Shown: positions 1-8,259 of the stretch, in pieces | How the letters are laid out: the number at the start of each line of letters is the position of its first letter | How positions within the stretch are numbered: the first letter of the stretch is position 1 | NCBI GenBank assembly: GCA_029262065.1 | Contig: JAJDAC010000027.1 | Coordinates: 372,001 to 436,000 of the forward strand | Length of the DNA stretch: 64,000 bases | Direction of reading: 5' to 3' | From: Candidatus Krumholzibacteriota bacterium | GTDB lineage: Bacteria > Krumholzibacteriota > Krumholzibacteriia > JAJRXK01 | Program-made: the position numbers and the translations under genes | The notes under the pieces: model-generated | What the model was told of the DNA's origin: nothing | Seen by the model: the letters and a program-made list of their open reading frames with translations, nothing else | The model's database searches: none

Positions 1-1
1 C

Positions 2-400
2 GCGCAGTTGCTACGTGAATATTCGCCAACCGCCTGGCCGATCGACGGCCTGGTTCGGCGAGAGTTTGTACCTGGCGAAGACCGTCACCCCGGGCTGGCC
101 ATCGATGCTGCAGCCGAATCCGCGGTTCAGGCCGCGGGTCGCGGACGGGTGATCGAGGTCGGTCACAACGAGAAACTGGGCAATTTTGCCGTTCTCGACC
201 ACGGATTCGGATTTACCACGGTTTACGCCCGCGCGGAACGGATCGTGGTCGAGCCTCATCAGAGGGTGGATCGTGGCCAGATCATCGCCTATCTTGGTAC
301 TTCCAATCTGGGTAGTGAGGCCCAGCTCTACTTCGAGATCCGGGTGGATGGCGAGCCCGTGAATCCTCGGAGCTACTTGAGAACCGAGAACAGTCGCTGA
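2..400 (+). CDS. Degenerate LytM/M23 peptidase domain protein, 5'-truncated by window edge
   Basis: The reading frame is open from base 2, so the N-terminus lies outside the window. The visible 130 residues form the C-terminal LytM (M23) beta-sheet domain: HPGLAID matches the first zinc motif (H-x(n)-D), followed by VIEVGHNEKLGNFAVLDHG and the closing GEPVNPRSYL. The second zinc motif, normally H-L-H-F-E, reads Q-L-Y-F-E here, so both histidines of HxH are gone. The domain is therefore probably a non-catalytic regulator (EnvC/NlpD-like) of cell-wall hydrolases rather than a peptidase. It is followed 35 bp later by a bactofilin gene, a pairing known from other bacteria where bactofilin scaffolds localise M23 proteins to shape the wall. 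Family assignment is secure; loss of activity is inferred from the missing ligands. Confidence 0.8.
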   Translation, partial: AQLLREYSPTAWPIDGLVRREFVPGEDRHPGLAIDAAAESAVQAAGRGRVIEVGHNEKLGNFAVLDHGFGFTTVYARAERIVVEPHQRVDRGQIIAYLGTSNLGSEAQLYFEIRVDGEPVNPRSYLRTENSR

Positions 401-435
401 GCGCCCCACGGCCGGCTCAGCAGGAGGCATACGCG

Positions 436-891
436 ATGTTTGGCAAGGATCAGGAACAGGGCGGCGCGCCGGCAGCCAGCGACACCCGCAGCACATCCAT
501 TTTGGCCCAGGGCTGCAAGTTCAAGGGCGAGGTCGAGGTGCAGGGGACCTTCCGCATTGAAGGCGAGTTCGAGGGAACCATCAGCAAGCCCAGCTCGCTG
601 GTGGTTGGTAAGACCGGCGTCGTGAAGGCCAGCGTGAAGGTCAAGAGCGCGATCATCGGCGGCAAGGTCTTCGGCGACATCGAGGCCGAAGACAAGATCG
701 AGCTGCAGGGTGGAAGCCACGTCGAGGGCGATATCAAAACCCGTCGATTGGTTATTGATGAGGGTGTGTTCTTCGAGGGGAACTGCTCCATGGGCAGCGC
801 CGAGCAGCGCAAAGCCGCCCACGCAAGCCGCGCGGAGTCCCAGGTGGGCACTCCCAGCAGCAAGCAGCAGAAGACCGCAACGGGCGTGTAG
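436..891 (+). CDS. Bactofilin (DUF583) cytoskeletal protein
   Basis: The 151-residue protein has a disordered Ala/Gly/Gln-rich N-terminus, then a bactofilin beta-helix core (about residues 20-120) with short repeats such as KFKGEVEVQGTFRIEGEFEG, VVGKTGVVKASVKVKSAIIGG and IELQGGSHVEGDIKTRRLVI, and a polar tail. Bactofilins polymerise without nucleotide on the inner membrane and position cell-wall enzymes. The start is set by an AGGAGG Shine-Dalgarno 6 bp upstream of the ATG. It lies directly downstream of a degenerate LytM gene, consistent with a wall-shaping module. A T-tailed hairpin follows at 922-951. Confidence 0.9.
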   Translation: MFGKDQEQGGAPAASDTRSTSILAQGCKFKGEVEVQGTFRIEGEFEGTISKPSSLVVGKTGVVKASVKVKSAIIGGKVFGDIEAEDKIELQGGSHVEGDIKTRRLVIDEGVFFEGNCSMGSAEQRKAAHASRAESQVGTPSSKQQKTATGV

Positions 892-921
892 CCCGCCAAA
901 TCAACTTTGGTTGATATGAAA

Positions 922-951
922 GCGGCGGTCCCAGAAGGGGCCGCCGTTTTC
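922..951 (+). terminator. Rho-independent terminator after bactofilin gene
   Basis: The stem cggcggtccc / ggggccgccg (one G-T wobble) closes on an AGAA loop and is followed directly by TTTTCTT. It ends the LytM-bactofilin unit. Confidence 0.8.
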
Positions 952-955
952 TTGG

Positions 956-1672
956 TTATCCATCAATCGAAATGCGTGGGACGTGAGGTTCAAGGTCGTC
1001 CAGACAGCTCCTGTAGAGGCCAACGGCGGCCGAGAAGCTGGAGTGGTCGGGAGTCGTCTTCAACGCCCTCAGCATACGCAGGCAGTCCGCCGACTGGCCC
1101 AGGTGGGCGTAGTTGGCCGCGGCCAGAACCACGACTTCGCCCGAGTCGGGAAAGCGGTCCCTCAACGGTGCCAGCTGGAGCAGGCTGTCCAGGAAGGCGC
1201 CTTGCTCGAGAAGATTGGCCGCCCAAAGCAGACGCAACCCGGGGTGGGTCGGGTCTTCCCGCAGCTCTCGACGGACTCCATCGGCGGCAACAGGCACGTC
1301 GCCAGCCAATCTTTCGAGCAGCCCCGGTCTAGCCTTCCGACGTAGTTGCCACACCCGCAACGCCAGCGCGGTCGGCGCAATGATCAGCGTCGTGATCGCG
1401 CCACCGAACAACAGAAACGACGCGCAGAACAGCGCCACGAGCACCGGCGCGACGATCCTACCCGTGGGTCTTTCCGCGCGGAACGCCACGGGCAACAACT
1501 CAACCCAATTGGAAACGCCGAAGTCTTCCGGGCGCCGGGGCAGGACGCGCGGAGCACGGGCTCTTCCCCGCGCCGCCAGTTCCAGGACATGCGAAGCCAG
1601 CGGGCTGTTGGGGCCACGTCGGGCGGAAATACGAGGGCCAGCGATGGCCCGAAGGGTCACCGAACGGTGCAT
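956..1672 (-). CDS. Hypothetical membrane protein with two central hydrophobic segments
   Basis: About 238 residues. A basic N-terminal region (HRSVTLRAIAGPRISARRGP) is followed by a central hydrophobic hairpin (IVAPVLVALFCASFLLFGG, ITTLIIAPTALALRVWQL) and a soluble alpha-helical C-terminal half resembling TPR-type helices (HPGLRLLWAANLLEQGAFLDSLLQL, VLAAANYAHLGQSADCLRML). The ATG at 1672 is chosen because a GGGAGG Shine-Dalgarno sits 7 bp upstream; a longer frame to 1759 lacks one. It faces the bactofilin gene and shares its terminator region. No family is recognised. The C-terminal half suggests a protein-interaction role at the cytoplasmic face of the membrane. Confidence 0.6.
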   Translation of the reverse strand: MHRSVTLRAIAGPRISARRGPNSPLASHVLELAARGRARAPRVLPRRPEDFGVSNWVELLPVAFRAERPTGRIVAPVLVALFCASFLLFGGAITTLIIAPTALALRVWQLRRKARPGLLERLAGDVPVAADGVRRELREDPTHPGLRLLWAANLLEQGAFLDSLLQLAPLRDRFPDSGEVVVLAAANYAHLGQSADCLRMLRALKTTPDHSSFSAAVGLYRSCLDDLEPHVPRISIDG

Positions 1673-2076
1673 GTGCATACCTCCCATTGTCCATCGCGGG
1701 GCAGGGAGGAACCCGCGTGTTGTGCGGGACGGGTCGGGCCGTGCGGAGCTGGACTCCACGCAGGGACGGAGAGAGATGGTGCGCTAGGCCAGACCGAACG
1801 ATGGACTACCCACTAAACATGGTGAATCGGCCGGATCGGCGCAAGGGGAACACCCACAACGTGAAGATTGGGCGTATGCGACCGTGTGGATCACGGATTT
1901 GAGGTGGTCGAAGATTACCCAACGGATGACGTCAACGTCGTGGACAGCCTATAATCAGCGGAGGTGCCGGGCCTCTCCCGCGGTCGTCCGACGGGACGAC
2001 CCTATCCGGCGCCTGTTTGCACGCGTGCTCTATAACGACGCCCGGACATTTCCGGGCCACAGGAGGAAAGAACAAC
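1673..2076. promoter_or_regulatory. Divergent intergenic region with candidate promoter and leader hairpins
   Basis: No coding region is supported. A TATAAT hexamer at 1950-1955 with ATGACG 18 bp upstream (1926-1931) is a plausible sigma-70 promoter for the downstream exported-protein gene. The leader after it holds two hairpins: GGTCGTCC/GGACGACC at 1982-2001 and CCCGGA/TCCGGG at 2041-2056, the second just before the ribosome binding site. Confidence 0.35.
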
Positions 2077-2760
2077 ATGCGCTTGCTAAAGAGCCTGTCC
2101 CTCGTAGCCATTTTGGCCCTGGTTTTCGCGTTGCCTGTCCAGGCAGCCGTAATCAGTGAGATTCGGATCGATCAGCCCGGTAGCGACATCGACGAGTACT
2201 TTGAACTCACCGGCACCCCAGGCGAGAGCCTGGATGGATTGACCTACGTCGTCATCGGCGACGGCGCCACGGCCTCGGGCACGATCGAAATGGCGCTGGA
2301 CCTGACCGGCAGCTCGATTCCCGCCGACGGCGTGTTCCTGGCCGCCGAGTCCACGTTCAGCCTGGGTGGAAGCGTCGACCTGACGGCCAGCCTGAGCTTC
2401 GAGAATGGCGACAACGTCAGCCACTACCTGGTCCGCGGTTTCACCGGCGCGCTCGGTGACGACCTCGACGTAGATGACGACTGTGTCCTCGACTCCACGC
2501 CTTGGGCTGGCATCGAAGATCAGATCGCCCTGCTGGAAGAGGCCAACCCCCCGACCGGAACCGAGTGCCACTACGGTGCCAACACGATCGGCCCCGACGG
2601 CACGTTCGTACCGGGTCACGTGTACCGCTGCCCCAACAATGTTTGGGTCATTGGAGAATTTGATCCCGCGCTCCTCGATGACACGCCTGGCGTTGGCAAC
2701 ACCAACTGTCCCGTCGGCACCCGTCAGGAGAGCTTCGGTACCGTGAAGAGTCGCTTCTAG
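2077..2760 (+). CDS. Exported lamin-tail-domain (LTD)-like protein
   Basis: This 227-residue protein starts at an ATG preceded by AGGAGGAAAG. It has a clear signal peptide (MRLLKSLSLVAILALVFALP, cleavage after VQAA). The mature protein begins VISEIRIDQPGSDIDEYFEL and continues with SLDGLTYVVIGDG and DGVFLAAE. This spacing is typical of the LTD beta-sandwich found in secreted surface proteins and extracellular nucleases. Three or four cysteines in the second half (DDDC, TECH, YRCP, TNCP) could form disulfides. No catalytic domain or sorting tail is attached. Monocistronic: own leader upstream, strong terminator downstream. Confidence 0.75.
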   Translation: MRLLKSLSLVAILALVFALPVQAAVISEIRIDQPGSDIDEYFELTGTPGESLDGLTYVVIGDGATASGTIEMALDLTGSSIPADGVFLAAESTFSLGGSVDLTASLSFENGDNVSHYLVRGFTGALGDDLDVDDDCVLDSTPWAGIEDQIALLEEANPPTGTECHYGANTIGPDGTFVPGHVYRCPNNVWVIGEFDPALLDDTPGVGNTNCPVGTRQESFGTVKSRF

Positions 2761-2794
2761 ACCGTAGCTGTAAAGCAAACGTGTCTCGACACGA

Positions 2795-2834
2795 AGAAAC
2801 GGGCCTCGCTAACGCGGGGCCCGTTTCGTTTTCA
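2795..2834 (+). terminator. Rho-independent terminator after LTD-like gene
   Basis: GAAACGGGCC..CGC and GCG..GGCCCGTTTC form a long GC-rich stem around a TAA loop, followed by GTTTTC. Confidence 0.8.
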
Positions 2835-2865
2835 TCGAACCCCCGCTCATCGTAGTATTGTTGCC

Positions 2866-3777
2866 ATGCCAGATATCGTCCTCCGCGGCGCCACGCCTCG
2901 CGACAGCGATGCGGTGGCCAGCCTTGTTACTTCGCAGGATGACCTACGCCAGGTCTCACCGCGCGACACGTTCCCTGTAAACGGTGCGGACGTGGATCGC
3001 TGGCGCGGGGTCGGCGCGGCCTTCGTGTTGTCGCGCGGTACCGAAGTGTTGGCCTACGGTGAGATCAACCGCGACCCCACCCGGCGCTACCGCTACTGGA
3101 TCGGCCACGTCGTCGTGAGTTCCGCGCGGCGCAACGCGGGTCTGGGCAAACACCTCATAAGCGCACTGACCATCTACGCGCTGGATCGATTGGGCGCGGG
3201 CGAAGTGTGGATCGGTGCGTTCGACGACAACCCCGCGGCGTTGCGTTGCTACCTGCGGTGCGGGTTCGAAGAACGTTCAAGGCGGACCGTCCTGGGGCGC
3301 ACGCTGGTAGACCTCAGCTACCGCCAACCCATGTCGACCCGCGTCCTATCGCGTAGAGTGGTCGCCGCGCTGTCGGTGGCGTTCGCGGGTCTTTCCACCG
3401 CGCTGTTGCCGGCCGAAGCGCGCCTGTGGACCCTGAACGCGACGGGCGAACAACCGCTGTTGGTATTCGCGAGCGCCTGCGCGGTGGCCGGAATCCTGGG
3501 ATGGATCCTGTGGTACGTGTTACCGCGGAAGGGGACGTCGCCCACCGAGCGGTATCTGATGCCCATGATCCATGGCGTCCTGTTGGCCATGAGTGGCGTG
3601 CTTTGCATGGTTCTGCTGGTCCACGCCGCGGGGACCACGACGAGCACGAGAATTACGCAGGATCTTGCCGACGCCTTACCCACGGCGTCGCTGTTTGGCC
3701 TGGGTTGGGGGACGCTACTGATGCTGGTCGATCAGCTGCGCGTTCGCATGGCCGTGGACCGCAACTTCAACCCTTGA
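2866..3777 (+). CDS. GNAT-type N-acetyltransferase fused to a four-helix membrane domain
   Basis: Residues 1 to about 150 are a GNAT fold: the IVLRGATPRDSDAVASL start, then HVVVSSARRNAGLGKHLISAL carrying an R/Q-x-x-G-x-G/A-type acetyl-CoA pyrophosphate loop (RRNAGLG), then DDNPAALRCYLRCGFEERSR, the usual last strand and helix. Residues about 160-300 are unrelated and contain four hydrophobic segments (VVAALSVAFAGLSTALL; VFASACAVAGILGWILWYVL; MIHGVLLAMSGVLCMVLLV; FGLGWGTLLMLVDQL). Such a C-terminal membrane domain is unusual for GNAT enzymes and would tether the enzyme to the inner membrane. The substrate cannot be deduced. The last 11 bp overlap the convergent DUF2461 gene. Confidence 0.75.
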   Translation: MPDIVLRGATPRDSDAVASLVTSQDDLRQVSPRDTFPVNGADVDRWRGVGAAFVLSRGTEVLAYGEINRDPTRRYRYWIGHVVVSSARRNAGLGKHLISALTIYALDRLGAGEVWIGAFDDNPAALRCYLRCGFEERSRRTVLGRTLVDLSYRQPMSTRVLSRRVVAALSVAFAGLSTALLPAEARLWTLNATGEQPLLVFASACAVAGILGWILWYVLPRKGTSPTERYLMPMIHGVLLAMSGVLCMVLLVHAAGTTTSTRITQDLADALPTASLFGLGWGTLLMLVDQLRVRMAVDRNFNP

Positions 3778-4507
3778 TGGCCTTCTTCATCCGGCGCTTC
3801 CAGTCGGGGCGGGGGTCGCTGCAAAACGTGTACAGCGGATACAGTCGGTTGAACGTGTCCTGGAGTTCAGACACGAATGACCCCGGCGTGAGTCGCGAAC
3901 TACCAATGTGCAGGTGCCGACTCACTACCCAGCCCAACGTGTTATCCCAGCCCACGCCGCGTTCGGGAAAGGCCTCGACCTGGCGCATGCCCAGGCGACC
4001 GGCGGCTCGCGCGTAACGATGAAAATTGAATCCGCGCCGCAGGTACGCCGCCTTGATGTATTCATCCAGGAGTTGTAGGTCGGATTGCAGCCGCGGCCGA
4101 AACACCGTGGCGATCCGCGCCCGACGGTTCACACCGAAGTCGTAGATCGAAAAACCCATGCGCACGCCCTCGGGGTCGATTCCAACGTACAGCGTGGCGT
4201 CGGACAGCCGCTTGAGTTCGGTATTCCAGAAGTACGCGTAGAGGCTGGTCTTGTAGGGCGGCGTGCCGGGTGGAACCTGGGTTCCGCGTTCGAGCAGGCT
4301 CAGGTGTGGAGCGACATCCTCACCGGGCGCCAGACTCGGGTCCAGCTCGGTCATGAACGGCCGCATCTCTTCGACCAGTTCGCGGAACGGCTTGAGTACG
4401 TGTTCCTCCAACGCCGACTCGTTTTCCTCGAACCAGGCGGGGTCGTTGTTCTCCTTCAGATCCTTGAAGAACTGGAAAGACTCGTCGTGAAAGCCCGAAA
4501 ACTTCAT
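3767..4507 (-). CDS. DUF2461 family protein
   Basis: The 246-residue protein opens MKFSGFHDESFQFFKDLKEN followed by NDPAWFEENESALEEHVLKPF, the signature of DUF2461 (TIGR02453). Later motifs PPYKTSLYAYF, LYVGIDPEGVRMGFSIYDFG and LGWVVSRHLH fit the family. Its biochemical role is unknown. The ATG overlaps the stop of the upstream esterase gene by four bases (ATGA), so the two are probably translationally coupled. The frame extends upstream, but the coupled ATG and the family start agree. Confidence 0.85.
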   Translation of the reverse strand: MKFSGFHDESFQFFKDLKENNDPAWFEENESALEEHVLKPFRELVEEMRPFMTELDPSLAPGEDVAPHLSLLERGTQVPPGTPPYKTSLYAYFWNTELKRLSDATLYVGIDPEGVRMGFSIYDFGVNRRARIATVFRPRLQSDLQLLDEYIKAAYLRRGFNFHRYARAAGRLGMRQVEAFPERGVGWDNTLGWVVSRHLHIGSSRLTPGSFVSELQDTFNRLYPLYTFCSDPRPDWKRRMKKAIKG

Positions 4508-5562
4508 GCCGGCTCCTGAATGGTGGACGCACTCGCGCTCAGGGCGCGGGCGATGCGGGGCAGAGATACGTCGTAACGGTACTGAAGACCACTGTGGTCG
4601 TCGTCGAACTCTTCGTAGATGTGCGACACGTCGAGCGCCGAGAGTCGCTGGTTCAGTTGGCGGGCGCCAAGGTGCAACGCGTACTGATCGCGCGTGCCGC
4701 AATCGATCATCAACAACTTGGCGCGGCGTAGCGCGTCGGCGTGCGAGCTCACCATGTTGACCGGATCCCAGGCGAGCCAGCGATCCCATACTTCCGGAAT
4801 GACCTCACCGGTGTGGACATCGAACGGTAGCGAGAACCCGTGTGGCTGCGATGGGTCGGGGGAGTAGGCGGCGGCGCACCCCATCCACATGAGCGTGTGA
4901 CCCTGTGTAAATGTACGCGGCTCCTTGGCCATGAAATCGCGCAGGAACGCTTCGACGCGCTCGGCCTCGTTTCCCTTATAGCGACCCAACACCCCCACCG
5001 CGGTGGGAATGTCGCGCAGGATACTGTGCACGAAGCCAGCGTCACCGGAATGACACACCAAGGCGTTGAAGACATTGGGGTGGCGCATACCCAGGGCCAG
5101 AGTTCCGAAGCCGCCGCTGGATTTTCCGCACAGGCCGCGGCCATGACTTTCGGCCGTTGTCTTCAGGTCGGACTCGATGGCCGCGGTTACCTCGGTCACC
5201 AGGTAGTCTTCGTAGCGACCGCAGGCGCCGTTGACGTACTGGCTGCCGCCCAGGGTCGTCATGCAGTCGACCCCCACGAAGATGACTTCGGGCATCCCTC
5301 CGGCGATCAGCCGGTCCAGGCGTAGATGCAGGGGGTCGGTGAAGGTGCCGGGCGCGAAAAAGTGCATCCCGGTGCCCGTATAGCCACTGAGACCATAGAT
5401 GACCGGATATCGCCGATCATCGGTCGGGTCGTAACTGGGCGGAAGGTAGACCGGATGTTGACGAAATGTAGGATCGCCGTACCGGTTGCCGGCCAGAACC
5501 TCGCTGTCGAAGCCAACGAAGACCAGCCGACCTGCGCCCGTGGGATACTCGGCAGATATCAC
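4504..5562 (-). CDS. Putative esterase, alpha/beta hydrolase of the esterase D/Fes type
   Basis: 352 residues. The order of elements is that of PF00756: VYLPPSYDPTDDRRYPVIYGLSG (oxyanion strand), VIFVGVDC, the nucleophile elbow GKSSGG (Ser about residue 148), then CGTRDQYALHLGARQL (candidate acid) and a late DDDHSGLQYRYD (candidate His). No signal peptide is seen, so it is likely cytoplasmic. The start is a GTG without an obvious Shine-Dalgarno and is the least certain part. It lies 30 bp downstream of a HIT-family gene on the same strand and overlaps the following DUF2461 gene. The ester substrate is unknown; S-formylglutathione hydrolase is a relative but cannot be asserted. Confidence 0.82.
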   Translation of the reverse strand: MISAEYPTGAGRLVFVGFDSEVLAGNRYGDPTFRQHPVYLPPSYDPTDDRRYPVIYGLSGYTGTGMHFFAPGTFTDPLHLRLDRLIAGGMPEVIFVGVDCMTTLGGSQYVNGACGRYEDYLVTEVTAAIESDLKTTAESHGRGLCGKSSGGFGTLALGMRHPNVFNALVCHSGDAGFVHSILRDIPTAVGVLGRYKGNEAERVEAFLRDFMAKEPRTFTQGHTLMWMGCAAAYSPDPSQPHGFSLPFDVHTGEVIPEVWDRWLAWDPVNMVSSHADALRRAKLLMIDCGTRDQYALHLGARQLNQRLSALDVSHIYEEFDDDHSGLQYRYDVSLPRIARALSASASTIQEPA

Positions 5563-5592
5563 GGAAGAACGAAACCTCGAATGATTCTGGGC

Positions 5593-5940
5593 TTACCCCG
5601 GCGGCCACTGCATTTCCCGGCCACCCAGGAGATGCACGTGGAGATGGGGAACTTGTTGACCACCCTGGTCTCCAGCATTGATCACCAGGCGAAATCCCGG
5701 CTCCACAAGGCCCTCCTGGTCGGCGATTTCACGCGCTACCACCATCAGGTGGCCCAGAAGGGCTTGATCTTCCCGGGAAGCTCCTTGGATTCCCACGAGG
5801 GGCTTCCGGGGAATGATCAAGATGTGGACGGGTGCCTGGGGATTGATGTCCCGAATGGCGAAACAGGAGTCGTCCTTGTGGACGAAATCGCCCGGGATAT
5901 CTCCATCGATGATCTTGGTGAACAGAGTCTTCTCGGACAT
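5593..5940 (-). CDS. HIT family nucleotide-binding hydrolase (HINT type)
   Basis: The 115-residue protein starts MSEKTLFTKIIDGDIPGDFV and carries IRDINPQAPVHILIIPRKP and the histidine triad HLHVHLL near the C-terminus, all diagnostic of the HINT/PKCI branch of HIT proteins that hydrolyse nucleoside phosphoramidates or similar substrates. The ATG at 5940 is preferred over an upstream start because GGAAG lies 5-9 bp before it and it matches the family N-terminus. It probably leads a three-gene operon with the esterase and DUF2461 genes. Confidence 0.92.
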   Translation of the reverse strand: MSEKTLFTKIIDGDIPGDFVHKDDSCFAIRDINPQAPVHILIIPRKPLVGIQGASREDQALLGHLMVVAREIADQEGLVEPGFRLVINAGDQGGQQVPHLHVHLLGGREMQWPPG

Positions 5941-6023
5941 TGGCTTCCGTGCCTCGAATATCAGGTGAACTGTGAGCATATCACAGTTCCTGCGGGATTT
6001 CCGGGCATGAGGCGCGGGCGGTC

Positions 6024-6986
6024 CTAGGGGCCCAGAATGCGGGCCAGGGCCTTTTCGTCGACCTGCAGGAAGGTGCCGGCCAGACGAGGCGTCAGTACGC
6101 GCCAGTTTTCACCCCGTTCGAAGATGGCGTGGAACATGGGGATGGCGACTTCCAGCTCACCTGCGTTGGCCAGGGCCACGGCGTGCCAGAACTTGGCCTC
6201 GAGGTTGTCGCCCAGGATAGCCTCGGCCTCGCCGTACGCGGCCTTGGCAGCGTCGATGTCACCGTGCTCCATGGCCAGGTCGCCACGATTCATCGCGTCG
6301 TATCCCTGATGCACGCGGTACAGGCGTTGCAGTTCGGTTACCGGGTCGGTGTGGTCGTCGACTCGCAGGTCGACCACCGTGTCGGCCCAGGCGCGTCCGG
6401 TCGACTCGCCCTCGACCACGATGATCGCGGCCGATTGCATACCGCGGATGTCGCCACCCTCACCCTCGGCGGCGACCAGGGCGGCCAACATACGCACGGC
6501 GAGAGTTCCGCGGGTGTTCTCGAACGCGCGCGCCATGGCGGCGGGAACGGTGTCGTTGGCCATCAGGTTGGCTTGCACCGAATAGTTCTCACCCGACGCG
6601 TGCCCCGCCTCGGGAATGCATCCGTCACCGGTGTGCACGGAAACGTTTCCCTGCCCATCGATCATCGCCACCTGACGGATTTCCGGTGCGTTGTCGGCCA
6701 GCAACAACCCGCGCAGCGTTTGTTCCGCCGAGCGTCCCGCGCGCATCATGTCCAGCCCCAACGGTCCGTAGGTTACATCCACCAACGACTGGGTGGCCAC
6801 CGCACCCACGCCGGCCTCGGCCCACGCCACGATCGAACCCACACTGAACCAGTGTGACTGCACCGCCACGCCCAGCTGTCCGGTGTCGGCATCGCGAGCC
6901 ACGATGGAGTACGTAGCGTGGCTGGAATTGGATTTGGCAACGAGAAGAAGGAACGCGAAAACGACGAACCGAAAGCGTCGGAGCAT
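6024..6986 (-). CDS. Exported DUF1028 family protein with C-terminal helical repeat
   Basis: The 320-residue protein has an N-terminal signal sequence (RRFRFVVFAFLLLVAKSNSSHA). The DUF1028 core follows: ATYSIVARDADTGQLGVAVQ, AGVGAVATQSLVDVTYGPLG, VAMIDGQGNVSVHTGDGCIP and HASGENYSVQANLM. DUF1028 proteins have an Ntn-hydrolase-like fold with the processed core beginning around TYSIVARD. The last 90 residues (AMNRGDLAMEHGDIDAAKAAYGEAEAIL..., FWHAVALANAGELEVAIPMF) look like a pair of TPR hairpins. An AGGTGG sequence precedes the ATG. Substrate unknown. Confidence 0.85.
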   Translation of the reverse strand: MLRRFRFVVFAFLLLVAKSNSSHATYSIVARDADTGQLGVAVQSHWFSVGSIVAWAEAGVGAVATQSLVDVTYGPLGLDMMRAGRSAEQTLRGLLLADNAPEIRQVAMIDGQGNVSVHTGDGCIPEAGHASGENYSVQANLMANDTVPAAMARAFENTRGTLAVRMLAALVAAEGEGGDIRGMQSAAIIVVEGESTGRAWADTVVDLRVDDHTDPVTELQRLYRVHQGYDAMNRGDLAMEHGDIDAAKAAYGEAEAILGDNLEAKFWHAVALANAGELEVAIPMFHAIFERGENWRVLTPRLAGTFLQVDEKALARILGP

Positions 6987-6994
6987 GGAGCCAC

Positions 6995-7411
6995 CTAGAG
7001 GTTGCGCAGCATCCAGAGCAGAACGACTGCGGTGAGACCCAGCACCACACCGGCGCGGGCCATCGTGCCAAAGGCAATGGCGGGCATGGTCAATGCGCGC
7101 GATCGCACGGAACCTTCATTCATCGCGATCTCACCGGGCAACAACGCCATGGGCTCGGCCATGCTCACGCACAGTTCGGTCAAACCACTACGTGGTCGTT
7201 CGATGCGATCGTGGCCATCGTGCGGGTCCACGGTGTCTTCACAGGCGCGGGCAAATGCCGCGACCTGCGCGCGCTCTTCGGGGTGCGTCAGCAGGCGCTC
7301 CACCACTTCCTTGGTGAGGATTTCGATAAGGTCGCCGTCGGCCCAACTGACGAGCATCTCGTTACCCACCGGTTGATCGCGCGAGTATCCCCATTGTTTC
7401 GGTGCGGCCAT
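6995..7411 (-). CDS. Small protein with C-terminal membrane anchor, possible partner of the upstream sigma-like factor
   Basis: The 138-residue protein has a polar, acidic N-terminal domain (WADGDLIEILTKEVVERLLTHPEER; FARACEDTVDPHDGHDRIERP) and one hydrophobic segment at the very end (ARAGVVLGLTAVVLLWMLRNL), the layout of a tail-anchored inner-membrane protein. The ATG at 7411 has GTAGGAG eight bases upstream. It lies 10 bp downstream of a sigma-70-like gene, so a membrane anti-sigma role is a reasonable guess, but no zinc-finger motif is present. No family recognised. Confidence 0.6.
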   Translation of the reverse strand: MAAPKQWGYSRDQPVGNEMLVSWADGDLIEILTKEVVERLLTHPEERAQVAAFARACEDTVDPHDGHDRIERPRSGLTELCVSMAEPMALLPGEIAMNEGSVRSRALTMPAIAFGTMARAGVVLGLTAVVLLWMLRNL

Positions 7412-7421
7412 GGTTGTTCTC

Positions 7422-8180
7422 CTACTGTTGCTGGAGTGCGGCGGCAACCTTGCGGTCGTCGCCGGTTTCCATGGAGCCGGAAGCGTAGAGTTGCTTTACG
7501 AAATGCTGCACGACGGCGTGTTTCTGGCCGTGGTCGAGGTCCCACGCATCGGCGACCGCGCGGATGGGTTGCATGGAGTCGACCAGACGATCGAGTAGCG
7601 ACTGCACCCGCTCGGGCGATCCCAGACGGAACAGGTGATCCAACTCGCGCAGGGTGAGTCCCTGTTCGTAACGCATTCCCAACAACAGCCGGTCTTGTCG
7701 GTGCAGGATGTGGATGACGCGCTTCATCGCGGTGGAGAAGCGGTCGCCTTCCTTGTGGATCAGGTCGGATACACGTGGCTCGAGCTCGGGCACCAGGCCA
7801 TCGTTGTCTTTGCGCAACAGCGCCGCCGCATCCACGGGATTCTCTCGTTCGCTGCGTCGGTCCGCGAGCACGCGAGCGTTCTGGGTCAACCGGAGCAATA
7901 GGCTTGGCCACTTGCCGTAGCCAATGTATTCGCGCACCACGGCGAAGTCGGTGTCGTGGAGTTCGGCGAAAACCTCGCGCGTGGCTTCCTCGGCCATGGC
8001 TTCGCCGTTGCGTAGATCATCGGCCAAGCGCAAGGCCAGCGTGTACACCACGGGCATGCTGGCCTCGACCAGTTCAGGCCAGTGGGCCTGGGGGTCCTGG
8101 CGCGCGCGTTGGACCAGACGTTGGAAATCGACCCCGCGTAGCTTGGGGTCGCGCTGAAGAAGACGGTCGAGGTGCCTCAT
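7422..8180 (-). CDS. Sigma-70-like (ECF-type) factor, divergent
   Basis: 252 residues. Residues about 45-105 match region 2 of ECF sigma factors (MPVVYTLALRLADDLRNGEAMAEEATREVFAEL ... YGKWPSLLLRLTQNARVLADRRSE). Residues about 165-215 resemble region 4 (DRLLLGMRYEQGLTLRELDHLF, SPERVQSLLDRLV). An added C-terminal helix follows (DLDHGQKHAVVQHFVKQLY). Similarity is partial, so the protein could be a specialised or degenerate sigma factor. The start MRHLDRLLQRD was chosen where the family-like sequence begins; longer upstream frames are not preceded by a ribosome site. The next gene 10 bp downstream encodes a membrane-anchored protein. Confidence 0.6.
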   Translation of the reverse strand: MRHLDRLLQRDPKLRGVDFQRLVQRARQDPQAHWPELVEASMPVVYTLALRLADDLRNGEAMAEEATREVFAELHDTDFAVVREYIGYGKWPSLLLRLTQNARVLADRRSERENPVDAAALLRKDNDGLVPELEPRVSDLIHKEGDRFSTAMKRVIHILHRQDRLLLGMRYEQGLTLRELDHLFRLGSPERVQSLLDRLVDSMQPIRAVADAWDLDHGQKHAVVQHFVKQLYASGSMETGDDRKVAAALQQQ

Positions 8181-8259
8181 GGGCGCATACTCGCTGGGAA
8201 GGGGCCTTGGCCAACATCGATGGACGGTCCTATGATGCCCCCACCGGAGGATTTTCGCC

